From the IMG/VR virus record IMGVR_UViG_3300030329_002184, positions 1 to 39,233 of that record: a DNA stretch of 39,233 bases; one strand, 5' to 3'. The translations under genes and the position numbers were made by a program. Each line of letters opens with the position of its first letter. Position 1 is the stretch's first letter. Of the stretch, positions 16,266 through 24,631 are shown piece after piece. The stretch comes from a virus. Below the pieces are notes generated by a model. It worked only from the letters and a program-made list of their open reading frames with translations, ran no database searches and was not told where the DNA came from.

Positions 16266-16283
16266 GAAAGGAGCAATCCTTTC
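16266..16283 (+). other. GNRA-capped hairpin in the leader of the next gene
   Basis: GAAAGGA (16266-16272) and TCCTTTC (16277-16283) make a perfect seven base-pair stem with a GCAA tetraloop, 37 nt before the ATG at 16320. The stem hides a GGA that might otherwise act as a false ribosome binding site. No U-tract follows. The rest of the 148-base gap holds the terminator before it and the ribosome binding site AGGAGG after it; no clear promoter is seen. Confidence 0.5.
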
Positions 16284-16319
16284 GTTAATTGACCTAACAT
16301 TCTATAGGAGGAATATATT

Positions 16320-16841
16320 ATGGGAACAAAAAGAGTAGGTTGGGCTAGAATTAAAAGCCTGATTAACGAAAATAACAACTTATTGCAACTTAAGCGCGTA
16401 CAGGTTAAGGAAGTGTCCAGCGCTACAACCTTGACGGAAGCTGATAGTGGAAGCACCATTGTGTGGACGAAAGGTTCGGCGCACGATATCACGCTTCCTG
16501 CTGCGAAGGAAGGGCTTCACTTTACAGTTAAGATCGCTGTTGGTGCCACCGCTAACCACTACATCAAGACAGCCAGCACTGCTGATGTATTTTATGGTAA
16601 GGCTGTCATCAATACTTCTGACGCAACGGAAGCTGCACCCGCAGTTCAAATTGTAACGAAAGCTAGCGGTTTGTCTGGTACAATCGATAGAATTCATCTT
16701 CACAAGTCGAATGCTGCCAATGGCGGTCAGGCTGGAGATACAATAGAAATCACCTGCGTAGATGACACATACTGGCTTGTCGATGCTCGTCTCACAACCA
16801 GCAATGGCACCCCCAACGCTGCGGCAGTCTTAATCGCTTAA
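16320..16841 (+). CDS. Capsid-associated/decoration protein candidate
   Basis: The 173-aa product begins MGTKRVGWARIKSLINENNN, a short N-terminal helix that I recall as conserved among virion proteins of marine T4-like phages, followed by a beta-rich domain with TTLTEADSGSTIVW, ITLPAA and DTIEITCVDDTYWLVD. This layout (helical N-terminus then a small beta-fold) fits capsid fibres or decoration proteins encoded next to gp23. It forms a single-gene unit between two strong terminators and has a strong AGGAGG site, which suggests high, separately set expression. The precise role is inferred. Confidence 0.7.
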   Translation: MGTKRVGWARIKSLINENNNLLQLKRVQVKEVSSATTLTEADSGSTIVWTKGSAHDITLPAAKEGLHFTVKIAVGATANHYIKTASTADVFYGKAVINTSDATEAAPAVQIVTKASGLSGTIDRIHLHKSNAANGGQAGDTIEITCVDDTYWLVDARLTTSNGTPNAAAVLIA

Positions 16842-16866
16842 TAAGATAGATTTAGATACGCTACAG

Positions 16867-16897
16867 CCCCCTTCCCTTTCTGGGTTGGGGGTTTTTT
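16867..16897 (+). terminator. Intrinsic terminator after the capsid-associated gene
   Basis: CCCCC (16867-16871) and CCC (16874-16876) pair with GGG (16882-16884) and GGGGG (16887-16891), with an internal TT/TT mismatch and a five-base loop. Six T residues follow, then CTTTTT. Confidence 0.9.
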
Positions 16898-16907
16898 CTT
16901 TTTAAGA

Positions 16908-16916
16908 ACTAATTAT
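16908..16916 (+). promoter_or_regulatory. CTANTTA motif, candidate late promoter element
   Basis: ACTAATTAT immediately follows the T-tract of the preceding terminator and lies 31 nt before the ATG of the tubulin-like gene. A terminator followed by this motif is the most convincing context among the copies, since a new transcript must start here. Confidence 0.6.
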
Positions 16917-16947
16917 TGGAGATACGGGGGCTAAAAGGAAGGTAAAT

Positions 16948-17982
16948 ATGAGTGATTTTGACTTTATAGACCATTATGGTGACGACGAAGAAGTAAAAAG
17001 CGAACAACAACTCGATGATAACGATGTAATTTCCTCTCTAAACTGCGCTATTATTGGCGTTGGTGGTGGAGGGGGCAAGATGGCTAAGGCTTTTCTTGAT
17101 ATCGGCTTCAACAAGACGTTGTTGGTGAACACGACCCCCAAAGATATCCCCGAGGGCGTCGATGATAAACATGTCGTTTTAATTCCTGATGCTGATGGCA
17201 TCGGAAAAGACGTTAATTTGGGCAAAACCGTCTTTGCAGACAATGGGGCAGTCGTTGAAGATGCCCTGAGAACCAAGCTAGGCAACGTAAATTGGCTGTT
17301 TGTCCTTGCAGGGGCAGGAGGGGGCACAGGAAGTGCTGTTTCCTCGCTACACGGCGTCTTTGAGCGCTATTTGAAGTCGGTAAGCGCCGAAGGTGAGGTG
17401 GTTTATATCGTTTCTCAGCCAAGTGCCCAAGAGTCGTTGAATTCTACCATTACCAAGAACGCATCTGCGCTTCTTGCTGACGTTGCAGAACATCCTCATA
17501 TCATTATCGACAATGAGCGCCAAGTCAAGCTTTTACGGGGCAAGATAGGGATGCTGGGAATGTATCCTTTCGCGAATATGGCATTTGCCAAGCTCTTCGC
17601 TCAAGTATTGAAGCTCTCTTCGGAACAATCTTCGATTCAATCGTTTGATTCCAAAGATTTAGAGCGTTGTCTGAGGACAAACAAAAGAATGTTTATCGGC
17701 TCTACAATTGTAGCCGATCCTGACATCCCAAACTTGGGAGCTACCATCTTTCAGAACTGCCTGAAGCGCTCCCCGTGTCCTTTGCCAAAGGGTAAGCCAT
17801 CTACAGGCTCTATGTTGCTTGTGGTGACCCCGGAAATGGCTAATGACCCCGATATCAGCCAGCACTTAGATGCTGCCATTTCCTATGTTGGAGGAAGAAC
17901 AGATACTCTGTTCGCTGGCGTCTATGTGAAAGAGAATTTACCCGGTCTTGTAGCCATTCTGATGATGAATGGGCTCGACTAG
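16948..17982 (+). CDS. FtsZ/tubulin-superfamily GTPase
   Basis: The 344-aa protein has the nucleotide-binding signatures of the tubulin/FtsZ superfamily: IIGVGGGGGKMA (35-46), corresponding to the first glycine-rich loop, and VLAGAGGGTGSAVS (119-132), the tubulin signature GGGTGS. Later, SFDSKDLERCL is in the place of the FtsZ synergy loop that supplies catalytic acidic residues, and the C-terminal beta region (SMLLVVTPEM, TLFAGVYVKENL) fits the activation domain. The N-terminal 30 residues are acidic. Phage tubulins such as PhuZ form spindles that position DNA in some jumbo phages; bacterial FtsZ builds the division ring. Here the gene lies between head and neck genes with its own candidate promoter. 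Filament formation and role are inference. Confidence 0.88.
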   Translation: MSDFDFIDHYGDDEEVKSEQQLDDNDVISSLNCAIIGVGGGGGKMAKAFLDIGFNKTLLVNTTPKDIPEGVDDKHVVLIPDADGIGKDVNLGKTVFADNGAVVEDALRTKLGNVNWLFVLAGAGGGTGSAVSSLHGVFERYLKSVSAEGEVVYIVSQPSAQESLNSTITKNASALLADVAEHPHIIIDNERQVKLLRGKIGMLGMYPFANMAFAKLFAQVLKLSSEQSSIQSFDSKDLERCLRTNKRMFIGSTIVADPDIPNLGATIFQNCLKRSPCPLPKGKPSTGSMLLVVTPEMANDPDISQHLDAAISYVGGRTDTLFAGVYVKENLPGLVAILMMNGLD

Positions 17983-17991
17983 ACTAGTTAC
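17983..17991 (+). promoter_or_regulatory. CTANTTA motif, candidate late promoter element
   Basis: ACTAGTTAC starts just after the stop codon of the tubulin-like gene and lies 20 nt before the next ATG, with TTGGAGG in between as the ribosome binding site. Confidence 0.45.
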
Positions 17992-18011
17992 ATTAAACCA
18001 TTGGAGGAATA

Positions 18012-18338
18012 ATGGGTAAGAAGAGAAGGATTCTTAGGAATCCCAAGTTTGCGAGTTTGAGAAAATTGAGAAAGTGGAATGATCTTGTGACTGCCAACAA
18101 TATACAGGAAGAAGTGAGTCATGAGCCACCCCAAGAGACAGAACCAGTCGTTGAGACGCCAATTTTAAAGTTGGCAGAGAAAGAATTAGCTCCTCCCGAA
18201 GAGGAAACAGAGCCAAAAGTTGTGGAAGCTAAAAAGGCACCTGCTCGAAAGAAGCGGGCTACGACAAAGCCAAAGACAACCCGCGCTAAAGCGAAAAAGA
18301 CAAGTTCTAAGAAGTCAAGCACTTTGTCCACTCGGTGA
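18012..18338 (+). CDS. Small basic protein with lysine/alanine-rich histone-like tail
   Basis: The 108-aa product starts MGKKRRILRNPKFASLRKLR, a basic segment I recall from small proteins next to neck genes of marine phages. An acidic, proline-rich middle (about residues 37-72) follows, and then a C-terminal tail of about 35 residues made almost only of K, A, R, T, S and P, similar in composition to histone H1 or AlgP-type tails. Such a tail would bind nucleic acid without sequence specificity. Virion-packaged DNA binding or binding of host nucleoid are both possible. A good TTGGAGG site precedes it. Confidence 0.7.
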   Translation: MGKKRRILRNPKFASLRKLRKWNDLVTANNIQEEVSHEPPQETEPVVETPILKLAEKELAPPEEETEPKVVEAKKAPARKKRATTKPKTTRAKAKKTSSKKSSTLSTR

Positions 18339-18346
18339 CTATTTAC
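18338..18346 (+). promoter_or_regulatory. CTANTTA motif, candidate late promoter element
   Basis: ACTATTTAC, then TATGATAGGAG, overlaps the last base of the preceding stop codon and lies 20 nt before the neck-protein ATG. Confidence 0.45.
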
Positions 18347-18366
18347 TATGATAGGAGAATCCATGC

Positions 18367-19638
18367 ATGGCTATACCCACCTTAACTCCCAAGAGTCAAC
18401 AGAGCGCAGTTGTCCTCCCCGCGACGGGATCAACGACTGATGTATCCTCTGCGTGTCCCTTGGGCATCTATACTGGATCCTCAGACTTTTTGTCGGGAGC
18501 AGCAGATCAGGTAGCCTATACCTATCAGAAGTTGGGTGGGGATGTTCTGGACATCGAAGTGACTTCCGGTTCGATATACGCCAACTATGAAGAGGCGTGC
18601 TTGGAATACTCCTACATTGTGAACACTCATCAGGCGAAGAACATGCTTGGAAGTGTGCTTGGGCAAACCACAGCCAGTTTTGACCACAATGGTGTGATAA
18701 GGGGTGGAGACACCTTAAGCGGCAGCAATGTCGAATTGCGCTATCCTCGTTTTGAGTTGCGGTATGCCCATCGTGTAGGCGATGGCACCTCTTTCGAGGC
18801 GGGATTTGGTGGCAACCAAAATCAATATTCGGCATCCGTAGACCTAGAAACGGGTGTACAGGATTACGATCTCCAGAGCATAATTTCTAGCTCTGCTGTT
18901 GGTTCGAGCAAGGCTTATGGGGGAAAAGTTGGCAACAAGAAAGTCAACATTACCCGAGTCTTTTATAAGACCCCTCAAGCAATGTGGAGGTTTTTCGGCT
19001 ATTACGGCGGCTTGAATGTCGTTGGTAACGGTCAAATTTATGGGTATGGTCAATGGACAGATGATTCCACTTTTGAGGTGGTTCCGGTGTGGCAAAACAA
19101 GATGCAAGCCATGGCTTATGAGGATATGCTTTATACGCGGCTATCCCACTATTCTTACGAGATACACAACAATAAGTTGAGAATATTTCCTGAGCCTACT
19201 TCTAACATCATCTCCAAGATGTGGGTGACGTTCACAATCGAGAATGAGCAGGATAACTGGGATGAATATGCGGATAAAGATATAGGCGCTGAGGGTATCA
19301 ACAACATGAATACGCTGCCTTTCACCAATATTCCATATGCATCCATTAACGCTATCGGAAAACAGTGGATTCGCCGTTTCGCGCTGGCTCTAACCAAAGA
19401 GACTTTGGGGCAGGTTCGAAGTAAGTTTGGGAGTATTCCAATCCCCGGCGAGAGCGTCAATTTAAACGGAGATGCCTTGGTCACTCAGTCAAAAGAAGAA
19501 CAACAGACTCTCAGAGAAGAATTGAAAACCGTTCTGGATGAGCTTACTTACGCTAAGATCGCAGAACAAGATGCAGGAGTCATGAGTAACGTAAATACGT
19601 CACAGAAATTTGTGCCACTAATGATCTATCAGGGGTAA
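18367..19638 (+). CDS. 13: Neck / head-tail adaptor protein (gp13-like)
   Basis: The 423-aa product shows the layout of T4 gp13-type neck proteins: an N-terminal segment with YTYQKLGGDVLDIEV and YEEACLEYSY (about 50-80), and a C-terminal part with IRRFALALTKETLGQVRSKF, IPIPGESVNLNGDAL and a final acidic helix. These proteins sit on the portal and close the filled head for tail joining. T4 gp13 is 309 aa; the extra part lies in the middle. ATG 18367 was chosen because ATG 18363 is out of frame; GGAG is at 18354-18357. The order gp13-gp14-gp15-gp18 that follows supports the call. Confidence 0.8.
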   Translation: MAIPTLTPKSQQSAVVLPATGSTTDVSSACPLGIYTGSSDFLSGAADQVAYTYQKLGGDVLDIEVTSGSIYANYEEACLEYSYIVNTHQAKNMLGSVLGQTTASFDHNGVIRGGDTLSGSNVELRYPRFELRYAHRVGDGTSFEAGFGGNQNQYSASVDLETGVQDYDLQSIISSSAVGSSKAYGGKVGNKKVNITRVFYKTPQAMWRFFGYYGGLNVVGNGQIYGYGQWTDDSTFEVVPVWQNKMQAMAYEDMLYTRLSHYSYEIHNNKLRIFPEPTSNIISKMWVTFTIENEQDNWDEYADKDIGAEGINNMNTLPFTNIPYASINAIGKQWIRRFALALTKETLGQVRSKFGSIPIPGESVNLNGDALVTQSKEEQQTLREELKTVLDELTYAKIAEQDAGVMSNVNTSQKFVPLMIYQG

Positions 19639-19645
19639 TTAAGCG

Positions 19646-20137
19646 ATGTCCACGAAAAACAAATGGGAGCAGCCCGCACAACCCCCCTCGCCTTTGTTTA
19701 CGGGGAAAAAAGAAAGAGACTTAGTTAAGCAGGTGAACGATGAGCTTATTGAGCGAGTTATTGGGCAAACACTTGTTTATTATCCCATTGATGTAGATCG
19801 TACTAATTTTCATCCCCTTTATGGCGAAGCTATCACTAAGACGTTTCTTCCCCCTATTCGTGTCATGGCTTTGGTGGAGATGATCGACTATCAGACCACC
19901 TACACCGACAATGTGGGAATTGATTTTGATGCCAACATTATGGTCCATTTTCATCGGCGTCGTTTAACGGAAGATCAAGATTTGTATGTGCGCCAAGGCG
20001 ATTTCGTCCTCTACGGAGATATATATTATGAGATATCAAATCTATCGGAGTCTAGGCTGTTTGGGCAGATAGACCATCGATTGGAAATTGCGGCACGTTG
20101 TACCGCAGTAAGGGAGGGGACTTTCAATGCCGAGTGA
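19646..20137 (+). CDS. 14: Neck protein (gp14-like)
   Basis: The 163-aa product has a proline-rich N-terminus and then a beta-rich domain with LVYYPIDVDRTNFHPLYGEA, IDFDANIMVHFHRRRL and RQGDFVLYGDIYYEI, which parallels the YYVPRE...GD.IYFP...FEI pattern of the T4 gp14 neck protein. gp14 joins gp13 in the head-completion complex. It is shorter than T4 gp14 (256 aa). It begins 7 nt after the gp13-like gene and overlaps the next gene by 11 nt. The call rests on weak pattern similarity plus order. Confidence 0.7.
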   Translation: MSTKNKWEQPAQPPSPLFTGKKERDLVKQVNDELIERVIGQTLVYYPIDVDRTNFHPLYGEAITKTFLPPIRVMALVEMIDYQTTYTDNVGIDFDANIMVHFHRRRLTEDQDLYVRQGDFVLYGDIYYEISNLSESRLFGQIDHRLEIAARCTAVREGTFNAE

Positions 20138-20993
20138 CGAAACCCACGTTGGGAAAGAAAACGCGGCTGTTCGTGAGATGACGATGATGCCCTCCACCAT
20201 CGAGACCATCGATACGGCTCTCCATACTTGGTTGGACGAAGAAGTGAATCCGTTTGCTACCACCAACCAAGGGTGGGAAAAAGTGAAAATACGATGGGTC
20301 AGCGGCGAGCGAAGTTGGCAAGTCAAAGACGACAGAGATATCAGAGATGATAGTAGCCGCCTTATTCTCCCGATGATTACAATGCACCGCTCAGGATTTC
20401 AGAAAGATCCCTCACTTAAGGGTGTGGCGTGGGCTCATATACCCAATGCCAGCGATGTCAAGGGAGGAGCGAGAAGCCTTCATGTATCTCGCCGAATCAA
20501 CCCACAAAAGACAGCGGAATTTGCAAACGCCACAGCTAATCGGCTGTATAAAGACAGCACTTTTCCATTTGAGAACAAGAAAGTGGTCTATGAGACAAAA
20601 ACTTTCCCCATCCCAGTTTACATTGTGGGCACTTATACAATCTCTATTCGTACTGAGTACGTCCAACAAATGAATGAAATTGTGCAACCATTTTTGACTC
20701 GTACCGGACAAATTAATAACTTTTTTATGTTGCGGGACGGACATCGCTATGAGGGATTCATTCAGAATGACCTTACGGCTGAGGGAAATGCCGTCAATAT
20801 GGGCGATGATAGCCGCTTTTACCTCAACACTTTCGACATTAAGGTGCTTGGTTACCTTATAGGCGAAGGTAAAAACGATGAACGACCCCGAGTCACTGTT
20901 CGTGAAAATGCCGTTGAAGTTAGATTTCCTCGCGAACATGTTATCTTTGGGGATATTAATGAGTATTTAAAGAAAGGTTTTTATAGATCCTAA
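20127..20993 (+). CDS. 15: Tail sheath stabiliser / tail completion protein (gp15-like)
   Basis: The 288-aa product carries LILPMITMHRSGFQKD, then KTFPIPVYIVGTYTISIRTE, YVQQMNEIVQPFLTRTGQ and a beta-rich end with VLGYLIGEG, matching the gp15-type pattern in which a P.I.L.. strand is followed by a strand-helix unit with QI...LP.F. gp15 caps the finished tail and connects it to the neck. Length is near that of T4 gp15 (272 aa). The ATG overlaps the end of the gp14-like gene, with GGAGGGG upstream. It is the last gene before a gap of 81 bases and the sheath. Confidence 0.8.
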   Translation: MPSDETHVGKENAAVREMTMMPSTIETIDTALHTWLDEEVNPFATTNQGWEKVKIRWVSGERSWQVKDDRDIRDDSSRLILPMITMHRSGFQKDPSLKGVAWAHIPNASDVKGGARSLHVSRRINPQKTAEFANATANRLYKDSTFPFENKKVVYETKTFPIPVYIVGTYTISIRTEYVQQMNEIVQPFLTRTGQINNFFMLRDGHRYEGFIQNDLTAEGNAVNMGDDSRFYLNTFDIKVLGYLIGEGKNDERPRVTVRENAVEVRFPREHVIFGDINEYLKKGFYRS

Positions 20994-21015
20994 AGAGAGA
21001 TTCGTCGTTTGATAC

Positions 21016-21024
21016 ACTATTTAT
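21016..21024 (+). promoter_or_regulatory. CTANTTA motif upstream of the sheath gene, inside an imperfect inverted repeat
   Basis: ACTATTTAT lies 50 nt before the sheath ATG. It is flanked by ATTCGTCG (21000-21007) and CGACGGAAT (21045-21053), an inverted repeat with a one-base bulge. If the motif is a promoter, only the right arm would be transcribed. Confidence 0.5.
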
Positions 21025-21074
21025 TAACGAAACTTAGGAATCTTCGACGGAATTTTTAAAGGAGAGCATAAGGA

Positions 21075-24000
21075 ATGTCAGATGTAAGAAAATTTAAGTT
21101 CGTATCCCCCGGTATCTTTTTACGGGAGATCGACAATTCCCAACTGCCCGCTGTGGCACCCGAAGTTGGACCAGTCGTTATCGGAAGGGCACGCAAGGGT
21201 CCAGCCATGCGACCCATTCAGGTGAATTCTTTTAGCGAATTCGTTAACACTTTTGGGACGCCAATTGCTGGCGGAGGGGGAGGAGACTATTTCCGTGATG
21301 GAAACATTTCTGGTCCTACCTATGGTCCTTACGCGGCTCAAGCTTATTTGGACGCAAATGTCGGACCTGTTACCTATGTGAGAACACTTGGAGACGCTCA
21401 CCCTAACAATGACGCCTCCGTTTCTGCCAAAGGAGGGTGGAATACGGGAACTTCTACGGCGGTTATCGAATTCGACAACGCAGATGGGGACGAAGCGGTG
21501 CGTTTCCAAAAAGGTGGCGCTTATGGTCTTTTTATCTGTCAGTCCGGTAGCTCCCCAACAAGTGAGAACTCTGGCTCCTTGGCGGCTATCTGGTATTGCA
21601 ACAGTGGCTCATGCATAACCCTTTCGGGAAGCGCCCGTGGCACCTCTGCCGATGCTGGTGGTGGTGGACCAACCGTTGGCGCCTCTGGCTCCGCTCTGGT
21701 GGTGGAAAGCTCCTCGGGTATCGAGTTCAAGGCACAGGTTCTGGACTCATTGGGTAATCTGTCCGCGCAGACATCATTTAACTTTGATCGTAACAGCGCT
21801 AAATACATCCGTAAGGTTTTTAACACGAATCCTACCTTCTGTAATTCGACTATTACTGATCAGAGCTTGCTCAATAACGGAGATGCGACCTATTGGCTCG
21901 GAGAGACTTATGACTCTGCTCTGTTTGAAAGATTGGGGTCCGATAGTGGCACAGTTTACGGCTTTATTGCGGCTATCAACTCGGGGTCTACTTTCGGCGC
22001 TAACAACGCAGGAACAAACCAGTGGGCGGATCGTCAAACGACGTATATTAACCCACGAACTGGCTGGTTCTTTGCTCAAGACTTGACTACTGACACGGCT
22101 TCTTATGATGCTCAGACACAGCCAAAGCTGTTTTGCTTTCACGCCCGCGATTATGGCGAGGCAGCACAAGAGCAGTATAAGATTTCAATTCAGGACATTA
22201 GACAATCCACTAATGATTTCGACGCATACGGAACCTTCACGGTGGTCATCCGTGCATCATACGACAGTGATGCTGCCCCTGTTGTGATTGAGAGGTTCTC
22301 TGGGTGCAACCTTAATCCGCAATCACAAAACTACGTTGCTCGCAAGATTGGCGACAGATATGTGGAGTGGGACTATGATGATGCACGCATGAGGCAATAT
22401 GGGGAGTTCGACAACCGTTCAGAAATCGTTCGCATTGAAATGAACCCCGATATCGGCGCTTATGATGAGCGTTCGCTTCCATTTGGTGTCTTCGGACCAC
22501 CACGCCCACCGGGCTTTATGGTTATCTCTGGGAGTGCCACTTATTCAACTGGGTCGAACATTATTCCCCTTCTGGGCACCGGAGACCAAACAACTATCGG
22601 CAACACCGGAGCCGCAGCAGCAACAGCAACAATAACCACTGTTGCCGAAGCATCCATTGTCGATACTAAAGACTTTACACTAACTGATACTGCTGGTGTA
22701 ACGACAACGTATAACCTTTCCACGGGCGGTGGCACCGGCACCAACGGCGATGCATATACCCCCGGCACCACCGTTACGGTTGGTCTTCTCGGCACTACCA
22801 CTCGCGCAGATGTTCGGGATCAACTCATCACTAGAATTAACGCCGGTACTGCTATCGGCTTTACGGCTGCTGCAAGTGGTGAGGATGTTGTCGTAACGCA
22901 AGACCATGCTGGAATCGACGGGAACCGAACAAATACGGACGAAGGAACTGGCTTGACTGTTGGCAATTTTGTAAACGGCGCTGGTGGCGGTTATGGAATA
23001 GGCTATTCCTATGTGGCAGGAACCTCCTCTTGTGCTGGTAACTTTGCGGGAATGAGTGGTTACGAAGAGTTGCCAGCGAACCTTGGGGTCGCAATGCGTA
23101 TTCAAACGTCCATTGGAGGCGCCAACACCGGAGCCGGTGCCTATCAGTTTACTTCTTCGCTGTTCTTCCCCTCGACACTTACGAGGCTCTCGGCTTCGGA
23201 TCATGGGGTTGCGAGCGGCAAAGAGGCTTACTGGGGTCTTCAGACCAACACATGGACTTCCGGCAGAACATCCACTACATTTGACCAAGGCTATCGTGAT
23301 TATCTGCGCGGTCTTCCTCTGGAGTCTACTACCGCAGGGTTTGATACTCTTTCTGGACCTCCGACAAACAATGAATATTCTTGGATTTTTACCTTGGACG
23401 ATATCATTGTTCCCGATGACAGTGCCGGAACAGGCGGCAACACTAACAAGGCGTATTGGGCTTCGGGCTCACGTCAAGGCGTCGTCGGCATGGAAGGTTA
23501 TGGAGCGCCTATCAGCACAGCCGGAGGTACTTCGGTTACGGCAGGAAGCACATATGAGTCCATACTGGATTATAAATTGAATAAGTTTACTACTCCGCTT
23601 TATGGTGGCTTTGACGGCTTCAACATTAAGGAGAAGGATCCGTTCCGCGATGGCTTTATGAGCCCCACCGCTACGGCGCTTAATAACTATGCTTATAATA
23701 CTATTGAGAAAGCAGTTAACACTGTTAAGGATCCAGAGTTTGTTGAAATGAACATGCTGACGGTTCCCGGTATTGTTAACGAGAATTTGACGAAGAAGGT
23801 CCTTAACGTTTGCGAAGAGAGAGGAGACGCCCTCGGAATCATCGATCTCCGTGGAGTATATCAGCCTTTCACTGAGAATTATAACAACTTCAAGTCCCGC
23901 GTGACAGCCACATCCCTTGCGGGAGTTGTGACGGCTCTTAGAGACCGCTCTATCAACTCCAGTTATGGGTGTACATACTATCCTTGGGTGCAGGTTACTG

Positions 24001-24605
24001 ATACCATGACCGGACAGCGCCTGTGGGCTCCACCTTCGGTCGCCGCTATTGGAACTTTCGCGAGTTCTGAAAGCAGGTCAGAGGTTTGGTTTGCTCCTGC
24101 TGGATTCAATCGGGGCGGTCTCACTGGAGGCGCCGCAGGAATCCCTGTGACAGCCGTTACTGAGAAGCTGAGTTCATCGGATCGTGATACGCTTTACGAA
24201 GCAAACATTAATCCGATTGCTTCTTTCCCAAGTGAAGGTCTCGTTGTCTTTGGTCAGAAGACCTTGCAAGTTACGCCGTCCGCACTTGATCGCATCAATG
24301 TTCGACGCTTGATGATCTACATCAAGAAGGAGATTTCGCGGATTGCAGCAGGCATCCTGTTTGATCAGAACGTGCGAGCTACTTGGACGCGCTTTACCAA
24401 TCAGGCTAACCCCTTGTTGGCTAGTGTTCAGTCCAGACTCGGATTGACAGAATTCAAGGTTGTTCTTGATGAGACTACGACGACCCCTGACTTGATTGAC
24501 CGCAACATCATGTATGCGAAGATCTTCTTGAAGCCAGCTTATGCAATTGAATTTATTGCCATTGACTTCAATATCACGAGGACAGGAGCGTCATTCGAAG
24601 ACTAA
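21075..24605 (+). CDS. 18: Tail sheath protein (gp18-like), greatly enlarged
   Basis: The N-terminus (KFVSPGIFLREIDNSQLP, then GPVVIGRARKGP) and the C-terminal region (about residue 845 onward, with NMLTVPGIVN, YPWVQVTDTMTGQRLWAPPS, FQSFPSEGLVVFGQ-like FPSEGLVVFGQKTLQ, LDRINVRRLMIYIKK and ATWTRFTNQANP) are those of contractile-tail sheath proteins. At 1176 aa it is far longer than T4 gp18 (659 aa). The excess is in the middle; residues about 505-640 form a Thr/Ala/Gly-rich domain with TKDFTLTDTAGVTTTYN, IGFTAAASGEDVVVTQDHAG, which looks like a self-contained beta-domain inserted into a surface loop. The sheath contracts to drive the tube through the envelope. Confidence 0.95.
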   Translation: MSDVRKFKFVSPGIFLREIDNSQLPAVAPEVGPVVIGRARKGPAMRPIQVNSFSEFVNTFGTPIAGGGGGDYFRDGNISGPTYGPYAAQAYLDANVGPVTYVRTLGDAHPNNDASVSAKGGWNTGTSTAVIEFDNADGDEAVRFQKGGAYGLFICQSGSSPTSENSGSLAAIWYCNSGSCITLSGSARGTSADAGGGGPTVGASGSALVVESSSGIEFKAQVLDSLGNLSAQTSFNFDRNSAKYIRKVFNTNPTFCNSTITDQSLLNNGDATYWLGETYDSALFERLGSDSGTVYGFIAAINSGSTFGANNAGTNQWADRQTTYINPRTGWFFAQDLTTDTASYDAQTQPKLFCFHARDYGEAAQEQYKISIQDIRQSTNDFDAYGTFTVVIRASYDSDAAPVVIERFSGCNLNPQSQNYVARKIGDRYVEWDYDDARMRQYGEFDNRSEIVRIEMNPDIGAYDERSLPFGVFGPPRPPGFMVISGSATYSTGSNIIPLLGTGDQTTIGNTGAAAATATITTVAEASIVDTKDFTLTDTAGVTTTYNLSTGGGTGTNGDAYTPGTTVTVGLLGTTTRADVRDQLITRINAGTAIGFTAAASGEDVVVTQDHAGIDGNRTNTDEGTGLTVGNFVNGAGGGYGIGYSYVAGTSSCAGNFAGMSGYEELPANLGVAMRIQTSIGGANTGAGAYQFTSSLFFPSTLTRLSASDHGVASGKEAYWGLQTNTWTSGRTSTTFDQGYRDYLRGLPLESTTAGFDTLSGPPTNNEYSWIFTLDDIIVPDDSAGTGGNTNKAYWASGSRQGVVGMEGYGAPISTAGGTSVTAGSTYESILDYKLNKFTTPLYGGFDGFNIKEKDPFRDGFMSPTATALNNYAYNTIEKAVNTVKDPEFVEMNMLTVPGIVNENLTKKVLNVCEERGDALGIIDLRGVYQPFTENYNNFKSRVTATSLAGVVTALRDRSINSSYGCTYYPWVQVTDTMTGQRLWAPPSVAAIGTFASSESRSEVWFAPAGFNRGGLTGGAAGIPVTAVTEKLSSSDRDTLYEANINPIASFPSEGLVVFGQKTLQVTPSALDRINVRRLMIYIKKEISRIAAGILFDQNVRATWTRFTNQANPLLASVQSRLGLTEFKVVLDETTTTPDLIDRNIMYAKIFLKPAYAIEFIAIDFNITRTGASFED

Positions 24606-24610
24606 AAAAA

Positions 24611-24630
24611 GGGGTGATTTATTTCACCCC
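24611..24630. terminator. Hairpin between sheath and tube genes
   Basis: GGGGTGA (24611-24617) and TCACCCC (24624-24630) form a perfect seven base-pair stem. The preceding seven-A run (24604-24610) becomes a T-run on the opposite strand, so it is a good intrinsic terminator for leftward transcription, but lacks a U-tract for the rightward direction. It may act as a processing or stability element for the sheath mRNA. Confidence 0.55.
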
Positions 24631-24631
24631 A

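Noticed and set aside
16290-16316. TTGACC...TATATT as a sigma70 promoter for the gene at 16320.
   Set aside because: The spacer is 19 bases and the -10 would overlap the ribosome binding site, leaving almost no leader.
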